In this document: piece after piece, positions 54,876-63,082 of the stretch
Position numbering within the stretch: position 1 is the stretch's first letter
Layout of the letters: every line of letters starts with the position of its first letter
Origin: Sphingomonas faeni
GTDB taxonomy: Bacteria > Pseudomonadota > Alphaproteobacteria > Sphingomonadales > Sphingomonadaceae
Direction of reading: 5' to 3'
Assembly: GCF_024273235.1 (NCBI RefSeq)
Contig: NZ_JANBVH010000009.1
Coordinates: forward strand, 1 to 64,000
Length of the DNA: 64,000 nt
Notes under the pieces: model-generated
The model's database searches: none
What the model saw: the letters and a program-made list of their open reading frames with translations, nothing else
Told to the model about the DNA's origin: nothing
Made by a program: the position numbers and the translations under genes

Positions 54876-55916
54876 CTAAAGCTTGTTGAACCACCGTTGG
54901 GCGGGGCGTTCTATCAGGTGGTAGAGCGCGATCGAGGCTAGCAGGACGAAGCCGAGGTACAGTGCGATCTTCGCTGGCGAAACGGCGGTCGTATCGCTGA
55001 CGAAGGCGAGCTTGAACGCCTTCCACAGGATGAAATGGCTGAGATAGGTCGCGTAACTGATCTCGCCGAGGTAATGGACCAAGCCCGTCTCGAACGGATT
55101 GAAATCCCGCCCCGCAGTCAGTGCGAGCAACAGGAGCACGACGGCGAAGAGCGCAGGGACGACCAGCGTTTCCGGTGCGCCGATGCGCCACAGCGCGACC
55201 AGCACCAAGAGCGCTACCGCCGCGCTTAACGGTGCCCGCGTACCCCTCCACCGCAGCCATAACGCGCAGACGATACTGCCGGTGGTGAACTCGACAAGAC
55301 AGCGCAGCAGGCCGTAGCGCGGGATGTCGGTGCCGAGCGTACGGGCGTCCATTGCCAGGTGCAGCGTAATCAGCAGCACCGCCGCGATCGCCAGCAGTGC
55401 CGCGGTTGGTAGCCGCCGCCAGTCCACCGTCATGACCAGTAGCGGGAACAGCAGGTACGCGCCCAGTTCCGCGCTGATCGACCAGGCCGGATCGTTCCAG
55501 GCGAGGTGCCGGGTAAAGCCCCAGTTCTGCAGCAGCAGGATGTGCAGCGGCAGTTCGGGGAACACGAATTGCGGATCGCTGCGGCCGGTCGCGCGCAGCA
55601 CCAGTGCGAGTGCGATGGCCCCCGCCAGCGTCACCAGATGCAATGGCCAGATGCGGGCGATGCGTTTTTGCAGGAAACGGGGCACGCTTTCAGGGCCGCC
55701 GGTGCGGAGGCGGTCGTTCCAGGTCAGCCAGATCACGAAGCCCGACAGCAGGAAGAAGAAATCGACCGCGAGGTAGCCCTTGGCGAAGACGTCGCGGAGC
55801 CCCGTCGGCAGGCCCGCGATCGACAGGCGGATATGGTAGAACACGACGAACCACGCCGCGATCCCGCGCACGCCGGTCAATGCGCGGAGTTCGTGGACCG
55901 GAGCGCGATCCGTCAC
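54876..55916 (-). CDS. Acyltransferase 3 family membrane protein
   Basis: The 346-residue protein is an OafA/YrhL-like membrane acyltransferase with about ten hydrophobic helices. The N terminus has the family signature ALTGVRGIAAWFVVFYHIRLS with the catalytic-type His, and YLAVDFFFLLSGFVI; ISYATYLSHFILWKAF lies near the end. Such enzymes add acetyl or other acyl groups to surface glycans. Its GTG start overlaps the stop of the exosortase-associated ligase gene, so it probably decorates the same polymer. The substrate is inferred only from context. Confidence 0.9.
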   Translation of the reverse strand: MTDRAPVHELRALTGVRGIAAWFVVFYHIRLSIAGLPTGLRDVFAKGYLAVDFFFLLSGFVIWLTWNDRLRTGGPESVPRFLQKRIARIWPLHLVTLAGAIALALVLRATGRSDPQFVFPELPLHILLLQNWGFTRHLAWNDPAWSISAELGAYLLFPLLVMTVDWRRLPTAALLAIAAVLLITLHLAMDARTLGTDIPRYGLLRCLVEFTTGSIVCALWLRWRGTRAPLSAAVALLVLVALWRIGAPETLVVPALFAVVLLLLALTAGRDFNPFETGLVHYLGEISYATYLSHFILWKAFKLAFVSDTTAVSPAKIALYLGFVLLASIALYHLIERPAQRWFNKL

Positions 55917-57256
55917 GCCGGAGATGGTACGGCACTGCGGCGCATCGGCCGGAACGACTGCTCGCTCCGCTTGCGCGACAGATATGTGTCGAGGCCGATC
56001 TGGGCGCCGATCAGCATGTAGATGAACGGCTGGAACGCGATCGCGATGAATGCCGCGCCGAGCAGGTAGACGATGTGGCCGCTCTGGAGCGCGGCGGCGA
56101 GCGGTCCGGCCCAGGCGAACTCGCCGTCCGGATCGCGGTAGCGGCGGCGGATGACCTCCATCCGGATGATGCCGATCAGGTTGATCGCGAGCCACAAGGC
56201 GAGCCCGGGATAGCCCTGTTCGCCGAGCATCTCGAAATACGCGCTGTGATAGGCGCGGGCCTTGTCGACCTCGACCTTGGGGGCTGCAGCAGCGCCGGGC
56301 GTGGTCTTCAAATCGTAGCGGATGCGGTTGCCGAGATAGGCGTTGAAGCCGCCGCCGAACGGGTTCGCCTTCGCGTATTCGATCGTCCATTTCCACACCG
56401 CGAGCCGAGTCGAGGCGGACTCGTCGGCGTCGTAGGTCTTGATGGTGTTCATGCGGTTCGTGAAGGTCGAGGGCAGGAACGGGATCGCCGCCAGCCCCAG
56501 CACGCCAAGCAATGCCAGATACGCGACCTTCCGCTTAACGTTGCGGATCGACAGCAGCGCCAACAGGCCGATGCAGAGCAACCCGGTGCGAGTCGAGGTG
56601 CCGACCGGGATCAGCAGGCAGGCGAAGACGAGCGCGAGGCAATAGGCCTTCACGCGCCAGTCCGGCCTGAAGATCGTGCCGTGGTGCATGAACCAGATGA
56701 TGATCGGGACGATCGCGATCGCCACCGCGCTGATCGTGCTGCCCTCGTACAGCCCTGAATTATTGTCGACCATCAGGTTCAACTGGCCGTACCCGCCGCC
56801 GCCGCTGGCGATCGTCTTGATCCCGCCGACGACGATGATCGACGATGCGGCGAGGATCATGAACAGCAACAGCGCCTCGATCCGGACGCGCGTCCTGAGC
56901 GTCAGGGGGAGGAAGGCGGCGAAGGCGAGCGCCTTCCACACCCAGTCCCATTTCTCCTTGGCCTCGGCGGGGAAGTCGGCGGCGATCGTGGTGCCCCAGC
57001 AATAGAGCAGCAGCAGCACGATCAGCACCTGTCGCCCGCCGATCCGCGTATCGCGCTTGTCGTCCGCAACCATCCACCCGCCGACCGCCAGCGCGACCGC
57101 GATCAGCGAGATCGGCACGCTGTTGAGCAGGAGGTAGGTCAGCCGCTGCGGCGAGACGATGTCGATATAGACATAGACGAGCACGAGCAGGAACGGCCGC
57201 TTGAAGCCCATCGCGAAGAACGCGAGCAGAAAGGCGATGAACGCGAGATCACGCAT
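55913..57256 (-). CDS. Putative O-glycosylation ligase, exosortase A system-associated
   Basis: The 447-residue protein has about eleven membrane helices and an O-antigen ligase (Wzy/WaaL) core. The N terminus, MRDLAFIAFLLAFFAMGFKR with IVSPQRLTYLLL after it, is that of the exosortase A-associated ligase family, and a periplasmic loop carries the TRLAVWKWTIEYAKANPFGGGFNAY and HSAYFEMLGEQGYPGLALW motifs. These proteins are thought to ligate glycans to PEP-CTERM proteins or polymerise exopolysaccharide. Neither the exosortase nor a PEP-CTERM protein lies in the window, so the rest of the locus should be elsewhere. Confidence 0.9.
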   Translation of the reverse strand: MRDLAFIAFLLAFFAMGFKRPFLLVLVYVYIDIVSPQRLTYLLLNSVPISLIAVALAVGGWMVADDKRDTRIGGRQVLIVLLLLYCWGTTIAADFPAEAKEKWDWVWKALAFAAFLPLTLRTRVRIEALLLFMILAASSIIVVGGIKTIASGGGGYGQLNLMVDNNSGLYEGSTISAVAIAIVPIIIWFMHHGTIFRPDWRVKAYCLALVFACLLIPVGTSTRTGLLCIGLLALLSIRNVKRKVAYLALLGVLGLAAIPFLPSTFTNRMNTIKTYDADESASTRLAVWKWTIEYAKANPFGGGFNAYLGNRIRYDLKTTPGAAAAPKVEVDKARAYHSAYFEMLGEQGYPGLALWLAINLIGIIRMEVIRRRYRDPDGEFAWAGPLAAALQSGHIVYLLGAAFIAIAFQPFIYMLIGAQIGLDTYLSRKRSEQSFRPMRRSAVPSPA

Positions 57257-57404
57257 CGCTGCGGGGTTTCTCTATTGGCGCGCGCTTCTTGTCGGGTGCG
57301 TCGTGCGGGCTAGGCTCGCGATCGAGGTCAGGGCGCTTGAGCAACAGGAACGCGGCGAGCATCATCAGCCCGTGGCTGAGGCCGAGCGCGAGATTGTCGA
57401 TCAT
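57249..57404 (-). CDS. 51-aa single-pass membrane protein
   Basis: The short protein begins MIDNLALGLSHGLMMLAAFL with one membrane helix, then a charged proline-rich tail (KRPDLDREPSPHDAPDKKR). An AGGAAAGGAGG site stands at ideal distance before the ATG, and its stop overlaps the ligase start, so it is very likely translated and coupled to the ligase. I know no named family; a role as accessory subunit of the ligase is inference. Confidence 0.65.
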   Translation of the reverse strand: MIDNLALGLSHGLMMLAAFLLLKRPDLDREPSPHDAPDKKRAPIEKPRSDA

Positions 57405-57501
57405 GGGACGGCCTCCTTTCCTGTGAGGGCTTTTCGAGATTCGTGCGTAGCCATAGTCGGTTGACGCGCCGTTAAGCGATCTGTGGCAGACGACGTCCAC
57501 G

Positions 57502-58713
57502 ATGCGTATCCTTCATATCCTCGATCACGGCCTGCCGCTGCAAAGTGGCTACACGTTCCGCACCCGGGCGATCCTCAAGGCGCAGGAGGGGCTGGGGTGG
57601 ACCGTCGCGGCGGTCACCGGCCCGCGCCACGGCGTTGCGCCGGCTTCGGTGGAGTCGGTCGACGGGCTGACCTTCTACCGGACGGCGGCCGGGGTGAAGC
57701 CGGGGCCGGTCGGCGAGGTCGTGGGAATCGCGGCGTTCGCCAAGCGGATCGAGGCGGCGGTCGATGCCTTCAAGCCCGACATCCTGCACGCGCATTCGCC
57801 GGTGATCGACGCGCTCGCCGCGCTGATCGTCGCGCGCAAGCGGACGCTGCCGCTGGTGTACGAGATCCGCGCGTTCTGGGAGGATGCGGCGGTCGGCAAC
57901 GGGACGGGGACGGCGACGTCGTTGCGCTACCGGGCGACGCGGGCGCTGGAGACGTGGGCGGTGCGGCGCGCGGATGCGGTGGCGGTGATCTGCGAAGGGC
58001 TGCGCGGCGATCTGGTCGCGCGGGGCATTGCGGCGGACAAGATCATCGTGTCGCCCAACGGCGTCGATCTCGAGCTGTTCGGGAACGCGCCGCCGCGCGA
58101 CGATGCGCTGGGGGCGGAACTCGGGCTCGATGGCGCGGATGTCGTCGGATTCATCGGCAGTTTCTACGATTACGAAGGGCTCGACGACCTGATCGCGGCG
58201 ATGCCGGCGCTAGTCGCGCTGCGTCCCAAGGCGCGGCTGTTGATGGTCGGCGGCGGGCCGATGGAGGCGGCCTTGCGCGCGCAGGCGGAGACGTCGCCGG
58301 TGGCCGACGCGATCCGCTTCGTCGGGCGCGTGCCGCACCAGGAGGTCGAGCGCTATTACGGGCTGGTCGACATCCTCGCCTACCCGCGCAAACGGATGCG
58401 GCTGACCGATCTGGTCACGCCGCTGAAGCCGCTCGAGGCGATGGCGCAGGGGCGGCTGGTGGCGGCGTCGGATGTCGGCGGACACCGCGAACTGATCCGC
58501 GACGGGGAGACGGGGACGCTGTTTCCGCCGGACGATCCGCCCGCGATCGCGACGGCGTTGGCGGCGATGTTCGCGGATCGATCGGGCTGGGACGAGCGGC
58601 GGGCGCGGGGACGTGCATTTGTTCGCGAAGAGCGTAACTGGTCGTCAAACATTCGCCGCTACGATCCTGTGTATCGGCGGCTGATGATGGCCGCTGCACG
58701 GGAAAATCGATGA
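57502..58713 (+). CDS. Exosortase A-associated glycosyltransferase (GT4-like)
   Basis: The 403-residue GT-B enzyme begins MRILHILDHGLPLQSGYTFR, which is the hallmark of the glycosyltransferase family linked to exosortase A and PEP-CTERM loci. It has the DILHAHSPVIDALAA region, SPNGVDLELF, and a donor-site EALQ-like segment (TPLKPLEAMAQGRLVAASDVGGHRELI). It should add a sugar to a lipid-linked glycan on the cytoplasmic side. It is divergent from the ligase operon with 97 bp between, and overlaps the next gene by 4 bases. Confidence 0.92.
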   Translation: MRILHILDHGLPLQSGYTFRTRAILKAQEGLGWTVAAVTGPRHGVAPASVESVDGLTFYRTAAGVKPGPVGEVVGIAAFAKRIEAAVDAFKPDILHAHSPVIDALAALIVARKRTLPLVYEIRAFWEDAAVGNGTGTATSLRYRATRALETWAVRRADAVAVICEGLRGDLVARGIAADKIIVSPNGVDLELFGNAPPRDDALGAELGLDGADVVGFIGSFYDYEGLDDLIAAMPALVALRPKARLLMVGGGPMEAALRAQAETSPVADAIRFVGRVPHQEVERYYGLVDILAYPRKRMRLTDLVTPLKPLEAMAQGRLVAASDVGGHRELIRDGETGTLFPPDDPPAIATALAAMFADRSGWDERRARGRAFVREERNWSSNIRRYDPVYRRLMMAAARENR

Positions 58714-59567
58714 TTGCGCTGACCCGCCAGACCTTGATCCGCTCGCTGCCGGTGTACGGCGCGGTGGTTGGCGGCCTGATCGCTGCCATGGGCGTGCTGC
58801 TGGCGTCGACCGAAACGCTGGAGTCCGCGGTGTGGACGACGGGCGTGGCGGCACTGGTGCCTGCCGCTGCACCGCCGCTCGGGACGACCGCGCGTGCGCT
58901 GTTGGCGCTGGGGAGTGGGGCGCTGGTCGCGGCGTTGCTGTGGTCGTCGCTGTTCCTGCTGTTCGGGCCCGGCGGAGTGTTTGCCAAGGCATCGCCGCGC
59001 GAGGACGGCGTGCCGGTGATCCGCCGCGCCGACGCGCATCCCGACGCACCGCCGCGCAAGCCGATGTCGGCGGCGGATCTCGGTACGCCGATGATGGAAG
59101 TGGGTGTCGGGGCGGGTCTTGGTGCTGGGCTTAGCGCTGGGCGCGACGAGCGGACGATCCCGGCCGATCTCGATCAGCCGCTCGCCGCATTCGATCCGCA
59201 CGCGATCCTGCCGGTGCCGATGGAGCCGGTGCGGCCGGTTTCTCCGTTGGCGCAGGCGATGGTTGCGCCGGTGGTGGAGTCGTCGTCGACGGCGGAGCCC
59301 GACACGTTCGTGACTGCGCCGTTGGTGGAACCGGTCGAGCGGCCGGTGGAGGTGGCGGAGGAGGAAGTTGCAGAGGACGGGATGGCGGAAGGCGGGGTGA
59401 CGGAGCATGAGGTGGCGGAGCGCGGGGCGCCCGAAATCAATGCGCCGACGCCGATCGCTCGCCCTGCGCGCGCGACGGACGATCCGAGCTCGCCGCCGAC
59501 GATCGAGGCGCTGTTGCGGCGGCTCGAACAGGGTGCGCTGCGTCGGGGGCGTATCGGTACGCATTGA
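58710..59567 (+). CDS. Membrane protein of unknown function in the glycan locus
   Basis: The 285-residue protein has two or three N-terminal hydrophobic segments (about residues 13-32, 42-58 and 65-88), then a long hydrophilic tail rich in Ala, Pro, Glu and Val, with repeated short units such as VAEEEVAEDGMAEGGV. The tail looks disordered and acidic, and ends in IEALLRRLEQGALRRGRIGTH, a predicted basic helix. No family is recognised. The ATG overlaps the glycosyltransferase stop, so it belongs to that operon and may help organise it. Confidence 0.65.
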   Translation: MIALTRQTLIRSLPVYGAVVGGLIAAMGVLLASTETLESAVWTTGVAALVPAAAPPLGTTARALLALGSGALVAALLWSSLFLLFGPGGVFAKASPREDGVPVIRRADAHPDAPPRKPMSAADLGTPMMEVGVGAGLGAGLSAGRDERTIPADLDQPLAAFDPHAILPVPMEPVRPVSPLAQAMVAPVVESSSTAEPDTFVTAPLVEPVERPVEVAEEEVAEDGMAEGGVTEHEVAERGAPEINAPTPIARPARATDDPSSPPTIEALLRRLEQGALRRGRIGTH

Positions 59568-59606
59568 GGCTTAAGCCCACGACTTTCCAAAAGGCTGCTC
59601 CGAACT

Positions 59607-59720
59607 GCTCCCCTCCCTGGAAGGGAGGGGCTGGGGATGGGTAGGTTGGCTTTTGTCACTGTCGGGCGAACTTGGGGAAGCCGACCCACCCCCAACCCCT
59701 CCCTTTCAGGGAGGGGGGAA
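59607..59720. repeat. Family C palindrome pair
   Basis: CTCCCCTCCCTGGAAGGGAGGGG with CTGGGGATGGG is mirrored by CCCACCCCCAACCCCTCCC and TTTCAGGGAGGGG. The same family forms part of the 5.4-6.5 kb tandem array. It lies between the unknown membrane protein and the MFS gene. Confidence 0.82.
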
Positions 59721-59818
59721 GGCTGGGGCTTGCGCTGGCATACCCGACACTGCCGAAAGCGCTGTTTCTGTCTTCTTCGCTCTGATACCCATAGCTCGAA
59801 AAATAACGAGGAGGGGTC

Positions 59819-61387
59819 ATGGCAGGTGCCGAAACCATCGTGGGCGAGCGGGAGGCTGGCGCGTCGCGCTATGCCTGGTACGTGCTGTCGGTCCTGTTCC
59901 TCGTCTATGTCCTGAACTTCGTCGACCGGCAGATCATCTCGATCCTGGCGGAGGACATCAAGCGCGACCTGGGGTTGAAGGACCAGGATCTCGGCTTTCT
60001 GTACGGCACCGCGTTCGGCGTGTTCTATTCGCTGTTCGGGATCCCGCTGGGGCGGCTGGCGGACAATTGGCACCGCGTGCGGTTGATGACGATCGGGTTG
60101 TCGCTGTGGTCGGTGATGACCGCATTGTCGGGCTTTTCGCGGACCGGCGGGCATCTGGCGGCGGCGCGGATCGGGGTCGGGATCGGCGAGGCTACCGCCA
60201 GTCCTTCGGCCTATTCGATCATCTCCGATTATTTCCCGAAGCGGCTGCGGGCGACCGCGCTGTCGATCTATTCGGCCGGGCTTTACGTCGGGGGCGGCTG
60301 TTCGTTGTTCATCGGCGGGCTGATCGTGCAGGGCTGGAACCGCGCCTATCCGGGGGGCGGGCCGCTTGGGCTGGTCGGCTGGCAGGCGGCGTTCATGGCG
60401 GTCGGCCTGCCGGGGCTGCTGCTGGCGATCTGGATCGCGACGTTGAGGGAGCCCATTCGCGGGCTGGTCGAGGGACTGCCCGAGCCGGAGAAGCATCCCG
60501 CGCCGTTCCGCGCATTCGGTGCCGAGCTGGTGACGATCGTGCCGCCGCTGACGTTGATCGGCGCGGCGATGGGTGGCGCGCGGGCGCTCGGATATAATAT
60601 CCTGGCGCTCGCGGTCGTGACGGCGGCGGTGTCTGGGCTGGTCGCGGCGGGCGAGCCCTGGCCGCAATGGGTGGCGATCGGGATCGGCGTGTATGCGGTG
60701 TTCTCGTGGGCGTCGGCGCTGAAGCGGCGCGATCCGCCGACCTTCGCGCTGATCGTCGGGACGCCGGCGTTCCTGTGCACGGTGGTGGCGTATGGGCTGA
60801 ACGCGTTCCTGAGCTATGCCGCGAGTTTCTGGGCGGCGCCGTATGCGTTGCGTGAGCTTGGCGCGACGCCGGCATCGGCGGGGTTCATGATCGGCAGCCT
60901 TGGGGCGACGGCGGGGTTCCTCGGGCTGACGATCGGCGGGGTGGTGTCGGATCGGTTGCGGCGAGGCAATCCGGCGGGGCGGCTTTGGGTGGTGATCTTC
61001 GGCGCGGTGGTGCCGGTGCCGTTCCTGATCCTTGCCTTTACCGCGTCGTCGTCGACCGCGTTCTATGCGGGGATCTTCCTTGCGCAGTTGACCGCGTCGT
61101 GCGCCTTGGGTGCGGCGGCGGCGACGACGCAGGACATGGTGTTGCCGCGGATGCGGGGGACGGCGACGGCGACGTTCTTCATCGGGACGACGCTGATCGG
61201 GCTGGCGCTCGGGCCGTATATGGCGGGGCGGGTGTCGACGCTGACCGGGAGCTTGTCGATCGGGATGCTGTCGTTGCTGGTGGTGACGCCGGTGACGCTG
61301 GCGTGTGCGGTGGCGGCGTACCGGCTGGCGCCGCGGGCCGAGGCTACGCGGGAGGCGCGGGCGCGGGCGGCTGGGGAGGTGGTTTGA
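59819..61387 (+). CDS. MFS transporter, spinster-like
   Basis: The 522-residue protein has twelve predicted membrane helices. The first cytoplasmic loop carries the major facilitator motif in the form GIPLGRLADNWHRVRLM, preceded by YVLNFVDRQIISILAEDIKRDLGLKD, a start common in spinster-type MFS proteins of sphingomonads. Substrate is unknown; these are often annotated for sphingolipid or aromatic acid transport without proof. AACGAGGAGGGGTC precedes the ATG. The protein ends in an Arg/Ala-rich tail. Confidence 0.9.
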   Translation: MAGAETIVGEREAGASRYAWYVLSVLFLVYVLNFVDRQIISILAEDIKRDLGLKDQDLGFLYGTAFGVFYSLFGIPLGRLADNWHRVRLMTIGLSLWSVMTALSGFSRTGGHLAAARIGVGIGEATASPSAYSIISDYFPKRLRATALSIYSAGLYVGGGCSLFIGGLIVQGWNRAYPGGGPLGLVGWQAAFMAVGLPGLLLAIWIATLREPIRGLVEGLPEPEKHPAPFRAFGAELVTIVPPLTLIGAAMGGARALGYNILALAVVTAAVSGLVAAGEPWPQWVAIGIGVYAVFSWASALKRRDPPTFALIVGTPAFLCTVVAYGLNAFLSYAASFWAAPYALRELGATPASAGFMIGSLGATAGFLGLTIGGVVSDRLRRGNPAGRLWVVIFGAVVPVPFLILAFTASSSTAFYAGIFLAQLTASCALGAAAATTQDMVLPRMRGTATATFFIGTTLIGLALGPYMAGRVSTLTGSLSIGMLSLLVVTPVTLACAVAAYRLAPRAEATREARARAAGEVV

Positions 61388-61397
61388 GGGATTTTGC

Positions 61398-61524
61398 GAT
61401 CCTCCCCCGCCAGGGGGAGGTGGCGCCGTAGGTGACGGAGGGGGAGGACACGCGGCAGAGGTTTCCCTTTCCTCCCCCTCCGTCTGGCAAGGGCCAGCCA
61501 CCTCCCCCTGGCGGGGGAGGATCG
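61398..61524. repeat. Family B palindrome pair
   Basis: TCCTCCCCCGCCAGGGGGAGG with GACGGAGGGGGAGG is mirrored by TCCTCCCCCTCCGTC and CCACCTCCCCCTGGCGGGGG. It starts 10 bp after the MFS stop. Confidence 0.82.
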
Positions 61525-61555
61525 ACCTCTTTCCTATCTCGGGCTGTCTACCACC

Positions 61556-61633
61556 CTTCCGTTCGTGCTGAGCGAAGTCGAAGCACCTGGGCGCGGGTCA
61601 TGCCCTTCGAGTTCGCTCAGGGCGAACGGTAGG
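61556..61633. repeat. Family I inverted repeat (CCGTTCGTGCTGAGCGAAG)
   Basis: CTTCCGTTCGTGCTGAGCGAAG is mirrored imperfectly by CTTCGAGTTCGCTCAGGGCG and AACGGTAGG. This arm differs from the other families, being less GC-rich. Only one copy is in the window. Confidence 0.65.
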
Positions 61634-61662
61634 GCCCGCCTCTAGCCAGTCCTAAACCTGTC

Positions 61663-61760
61663 CGTCACCCCGGGCTTGTTCCGGGGGCCACGGTTCCGCG
61701 AGCGCGGAGTTCGCCGGTTTGCGGAGCCGTGGATGCCGGAACTAGCCCGGCATGACGGAA
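61663..61760. repeat. Family J inverted repeat (CACCCCGGGCTTGTTCCGGGG)
   Basis: GTCACCCCGGGCTTGTTCCGG at the left is answered by GCCGGAACTAGCCCGGCATG and ACGG at the right, an imperfect inverse copy. Inside lies a CCGCGAGCGCGG palindrome. Only one copy is in the window. Confidence 0.6.
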
Positions 61761-61822
61761 GGGGAGTGGGGCGGGGCTCGACCGAGCACCCGCCTGCCGT
61801 TGTTGCTCCGTCCCGTCCGGCC

Positions 61823-62359
61823 TTACCCGGCCTGGAACACGCCGCAGGCGATCCGTCCGCCGCTGTTGCCGGCCGGGTCGGTCATCAGGTCGTCCGGACC
61901 CGCATGCACCACGAACGCCGAGCCGTCCGTGTCCATCAAGCCCGCCATCGTCGCGCCCGGGATCGTGATGCCGATCGTGCCGCGACCGTCGGTGCCGATG
62001 ATCAGGTTGGGGAGGTCGCCCTCATGCGGGCCCTGCGGATTCATGCTGCCGTGCTTCATGCCGGTCGGGTTCCAGTGGCCGCCCGCGGTGGTGAAGTCCG
62101 GTGCGTCGCAGCGGCCGACCATGTGGATGTGCGCGCCGTGCGTGCCGGGGGGCATCGCCTTGGCGTCGAGCGTGAAGCGGATGCCGCCCGCAACCTCGGT
62201 AGCGGTGGCGCGGCCGACGTCGGTGCCGGTCGCGGTCTGGAGCATCGCGGTGGCGCGCTGGCCGCCCGCCATCGGCGTGCCCGTGTCCATGCCACCCTTT
62301 TCGCAGGCGCTCAGGCCCAGCGTCGCCGCGCCGAGCAGTGCCAGTGTCGCAATCCGCAT
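61823..62359 (-). CDS. sodC: Superoxide dismutase [Cu-Zn], lipoprotein-type
   Basis: The 178-residue enzyme converts superoxide to peroxide and oxygen in the cell envelope. A lipoprotein signal (LGLSACEKGG, Cys19) anchors it. Metal ligands are visible in GAHIHMVGRC, GGHWNP and HEGDLPNL, and near the end in FVVHAGPDDLMTDPAGNSGGRIACGV, with the two cysteines of the conserved disulfide. Length is normal for bacterial SodC. It lies 44 bp after the thpR stop on the same strand. Confidence 0.95.
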   Translation of the reverse strand: MRIATLALLGAATLGLSACEKGGMDTGTPMAGGQRATAMLQTATGTDVGRATATEVAGGIRFTLDAKAMPPGTHGAHIHMVGRCDAPDFTTAGGHWNPTGMKHGSMNPQGPHEGDLPNLIIGTDGRGTIGITIPGATMAGLMDTDGSAFVVHAGPDDLMTDPAGNSGGRIACGVFQAG

Positions 62360-62403
62360 GTCGTTTCTCCCTGTTGATCTCTTGGCGAACCCTTCGCCGT
62401 CGC

Positions 62404-62961
62404 TCAGGTTCCGTCCCCGCTATCGAGCGGCCAGCGCGCGACCGGTTCGTAGGTCGCGCCGTCGCGGCCGAGATGGCTTTGGTACAGCACGAGATGGGGT
62501 AGCGGGAAGGGCGCGCTCGACAGGGCGGCGTGCGTTGCCAGCCACGCGTCGATCGCGAAGCCGACCCCGGCCGATCGCGCCAGCCGCGCGACCGTGACGT
62601 GTGGCAGATAGGCGCGGCGTTCGGGTTCCAGCCCCGCCCGGACGCAGGCCTGGTCGACCTTGCGGTGAAGCGCGGCGAGCGCGTCGTGCGGGGTCACGCC
62701 GACCCAGAGCGTATCGGTCCGCCCGCGCTTCTCGAAGCGACCGACTCCGGTCAGCGACACGCGGGGTGCCGGCGCGACGACCTGGCTCAGCGCGGTCGCG
62801 ATATCCTCGGCGACGGGCCGCTCAACCGCGCCGATGAAGCGCAGCGTGAGGTGCAACTGCTCGTCGTCCTGCCAGCGCGCGGCGGGAACGCCCTCCATTA
62901 TGTCGAGCAAGCTCCGACGGATAGCCGGCGGCGGGCGGAGGGCGACGAACAGGCGGATCAT
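62404..62961 (-). CDS. thpR: RNA 2',3'-cyclic phosphodiesterase
   Basis: The 185-residue protein is a 2H phosphoesterase with both HxT motifs: LHLTLRFIG (His37, Thr39) and LPHVTVARL (His121, Thr123). It starts MIRLFVALRPP, typical of the ThpR/LigT family, which opens 2',3'-cyclic phosphates on RNA ends and can ligate tRNA halves in vitro. Physiological role is not settled. It may be cotranscribed with sodC downstream, and is divergent from the Bax inhibitor gene. Confidence 0.93.
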   Translation of the reverse strand: MIRLFVALRPPPAIRRSLLDIMEGVPAARWQDDEQLHLTLRFIGAVERPVAEDIATALSQVVAPAPRVSLTGVGRFEKRGRTDTLWVGVTPHDALAALHRKVDQACVRAGLEPERRAYLPHVTVARLARSAGVGFAIDAWLATHAALSSAPFPLPHLVLYQSHLGRDGATYEPVARWPLDSGDGT

Positions 62962-63082
62962 GACGGCGACATGTTAGCCGTCACTCAGCGGCATCATGCA
63001 ACCACTCTGCTTGAAAAGCGTCCTGTAAAAGACGATATTCACCGTAACCGGCATTATGCCGGACAAAGGAGCTGATTTCACA

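Larger units (their letters stand above)
61388..61822. other. Intergenic region with three different repeat elements
   Basis: No gene is seen between the convergent MFS and sodC genes. Family B, I and J elements stand one after another and fill most of the 435 bp. Confidence 0.7.

Noticed and set aside
59174-61501. Minus-strand open frame of 775 codons opposite the MFS gene
   Set aside because: Composition is low-complexity Arg/Gln/Pro/His, and the plus strand carries a clear 12-helix transporter and a membrane protein.
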